In this document: positions 63,003 through 64,000 of the stretch, in pieces
Numbering within the stretch: the stretch's first letter is position 1
Layout: each line of letters starts with the position of its first letter
Source of the DNA: Rhodospirillaceae bacterium
GTDB taxonomy: Bacteria; Pseudomonadota; Alphaproteobacteria; Rhodospirillales; Rhodospirillaceae
Assembly (NCBI GenBank): GCA_009693785.1
Contig: SHWP01000007.1
Coordinates: forward strand, 28,549 to 92,548
Direction: 5' to 3'
DNA: 64,000 bases
Translations under genes and position numbers: made by a program
Notes under the pieces: generated by a model
Database searches by the model: none
The model's input: only the letters and a program-made list of their open reading frames with translations
Told to the model about the DNA's origin: nothing

Positions 63003-63956
63003 ATGAAAAAAGCTCTTTTCAGTTTTCTTGGGCTCATCGTTCTCGGCTATGTGGGTCTGATTGGTTATGCCTATTGGCCAGCCGGTGAACCGGGCGTGCC
63101 CGCCAAACGGTTGGCGCAGCCCGGCGATCAATTCATCGATGTGGGTGGTTTGACAATCCGCTATCGCACATATGGCGAGCCAGGGCCCTCCAAGCCCAAC
63201 ATCGTGCTCATGCACGGTTTTGGTAATTCGCTGCAGTCGTTCCGCAACCTTGCACCGCTGTTGGCCGAGTGCTGTTACGCGGTGGCGTTTGATTTTCCCG
63301 GCTATGGATTGTCATCGAAGCCCGTCGAATACAATTACAGCAATTCCGGCCAAGCCAAGACGGCCATAGCCTTTGCCCATGCCATCGGCCTCACGAAACC
63401 AATCTATGCTGGCCATTCCATGGGTGGGGCCATTGCGTTGCACACTGGCGTGAAAGACCCCGAGGCCGCTGGAATTATCTTCATTGACCCGGGCATTTAT
63501 GAAACGGGTGTACCTAAGGCCATGGCTATGGCGCCGTTTCCGTTGCCACGCATATCAGCCAAGCTATTTGGCGACCGCGAATGGCGCGGGCAATTTCTAA
63601 TGCGCTCATTTGTCGATCCAAGCATTGTCACAGACGCGGTGATGGACGACCTCGCCCGCACTTCACGCACCGATGACTACTGGAGCGGCACCACGGCGAT
63701 GATGAGCCAGTTCACGCCGGGCGAGGAAGAACCATTGCTGCCCAAAGTGAATGTGCCGGTTGTGGCGATATTTGGCGAAAGCGACCGCAACCACCCTGAT
63801 GCTGATCGCAAGCGGCTACAAGCAGCCATACCTGGAAGCGGACTCGTGGTGATCGCCAAAGCAGGCCATTACCCGCACGAAGAGCAAGCAGAGGTCGCGG
63901 CGGCAGCGATTAAGGATGCGTTGAGCCAGTGGTTCCCATCGCCAGAAAAGCAATAA
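63003..63956 (+). CDS. Membrane-anchored alpha/beta hydrolase
   Basis: From ATG 63003 this is 317 residues with a hydrophobic N-terminal helix (4-24). The core reads IVLMHGFGNSLQSF (oxyanion HGFG), nucleophile Ser in YAGHSMGGAI, an acidic strand IFGESDRNHPD and the catalytic His in AGHYPHEEQ. It resembles epoxide hydrolase or lactonase-like enzymes in general; substrate unknown. It is a relative of the hydrolase at 17870 in layout only. Only 44 bases remain after its stop. Confidence 0.88.
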   Translation: MKKALFSFLGLIVLGYVGLIGYAYWPAGEPGVPAKRLAQPGDQFIDVGGLTIRYRTYGEPGPSKPNIVLMHGFGNSLQSFRNLAPLLAECCYAVAFDFPGYGLSSKPVEYNYSNSGQAKTAIAFAHAIGLTKPIYAGHSMGGAIALHTGVKDPEAAGIIFIDPGIYETGVPKAMAMAPFPLPRISAKLFGDREWRGQFLMRSFVDPSIVTDAVMDDLARTSRTDDYWSGTTAMMSQFTPGEEEPLLPKVNVPVVAIFGESDRNHPDADRKRLQAAIPGSGLVVIAKAGHYPHEEQAEVAAAAIKDALSQWFPSPEKQ

Positions 63957-64000
63957 TCGCCGCTAACTCGTGCTTACCGTCAGTGTCACCGTTGCCGCGT

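Noticed and set aside
63963..64000. Possible end of a minus-strand gene (reads ...ATVTLTVSTS then stop at 63963)
   Set aside because: Only 12 codons are visible before the window ends; a stop in one frame over so short a stretch is not evidence of a gene.

Overview
The window is chromosomal DNA from an alphaproteobacterium, most likely a member of or near the Rhodospirillales. I base this on conserved gene order and protein character: dusB-ntrB-ntrC-ntrY-ntrX-trkA-dat; pdxJ-acpS-lepB-rnc-era-recO; rpiB-glyA-nrdR-ribD-ribE-ribB-ribH-nusB-thiL; bamE / cytochrome bc1 chaperone / yceD-rpmF-plsX-fabH-ihfA-merR; and a fused ispDF. The DNA is moderately GC-rich and coding density is very high, with many ATGA, GTGA and TAATG stop/start overlaps. 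I see no insertion sequence, prophage, CRISPR array, rRNA operon or replication origin. The organism is Gram-negative (BamE, exported enzymes) and probably flagellated (MotB, FliL-like).

Layout. 1-1.7 kb: LytM/M23 peptidase (cut by the window start) plus bactofilin, a cell-shape pair closed by a strong terminator. 1.7-5.4 kb: a four-gene extracytoplasmic flavin/iron-sulfur cassette (double cupin, FMN-binding protein, NosR-like polyferredoxin membrane protein, ApbE flavin transferase). 5.4-9.8 kb: soluble lytic transglycosylase, dapA, smpB, molybdopterin oxidoreductase. 9.8-14.5 kb: O-methyltransferase, exported glutathione peroxidase, esterase, a minus-strand NYN / family-5 UDG / HTH trio, folK. 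14.6-24.3 kb: rpoZ, rsh (ppGpp), small envelope genes, then pdxJ-acpS-lepB-rnc-era-recO. 24.3-30.9 kb: parC, bpt, motB, penicillin-acylase family hydrolase. 30.9-39 kb: one-carbon metabolism, riboflavin, nusB and thiL genes, FliL-like gene. 39.2-44.5 kb: proton-pumping pyrophosphatase, two truncated ORFs that look like a deletion scar, a flavin oxidase and a dienelactone hydrolase. 44.5-49.8 kb: envelope and lipid genes, ihfA, MerR regulator, tRNA-Pro(GGG). 49.8-52.3 kb: two unknown genes, cutA, ispDF. 52.4-64 kb: nitrogen regulators NtrBC and NtrYX, trkA, D-amino acid transaminase, HAD phosphatase, an unknown gene and an alpha/beta hydrolase.

Most of the window is ordinary core genome. The parts that deserve a second look are the cupin/split-NosR/ApbE cassette, the NYN-UDG-HTH mini-operon, a RibB whose GTP cyclohydrolase II half has lost its catalytic site, and the probable deletion scar at 41.49-41.95 kb. 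I found no convincing entirely new multi-gene system. Function calls come from motif and family recognition by eye; no database search was run.
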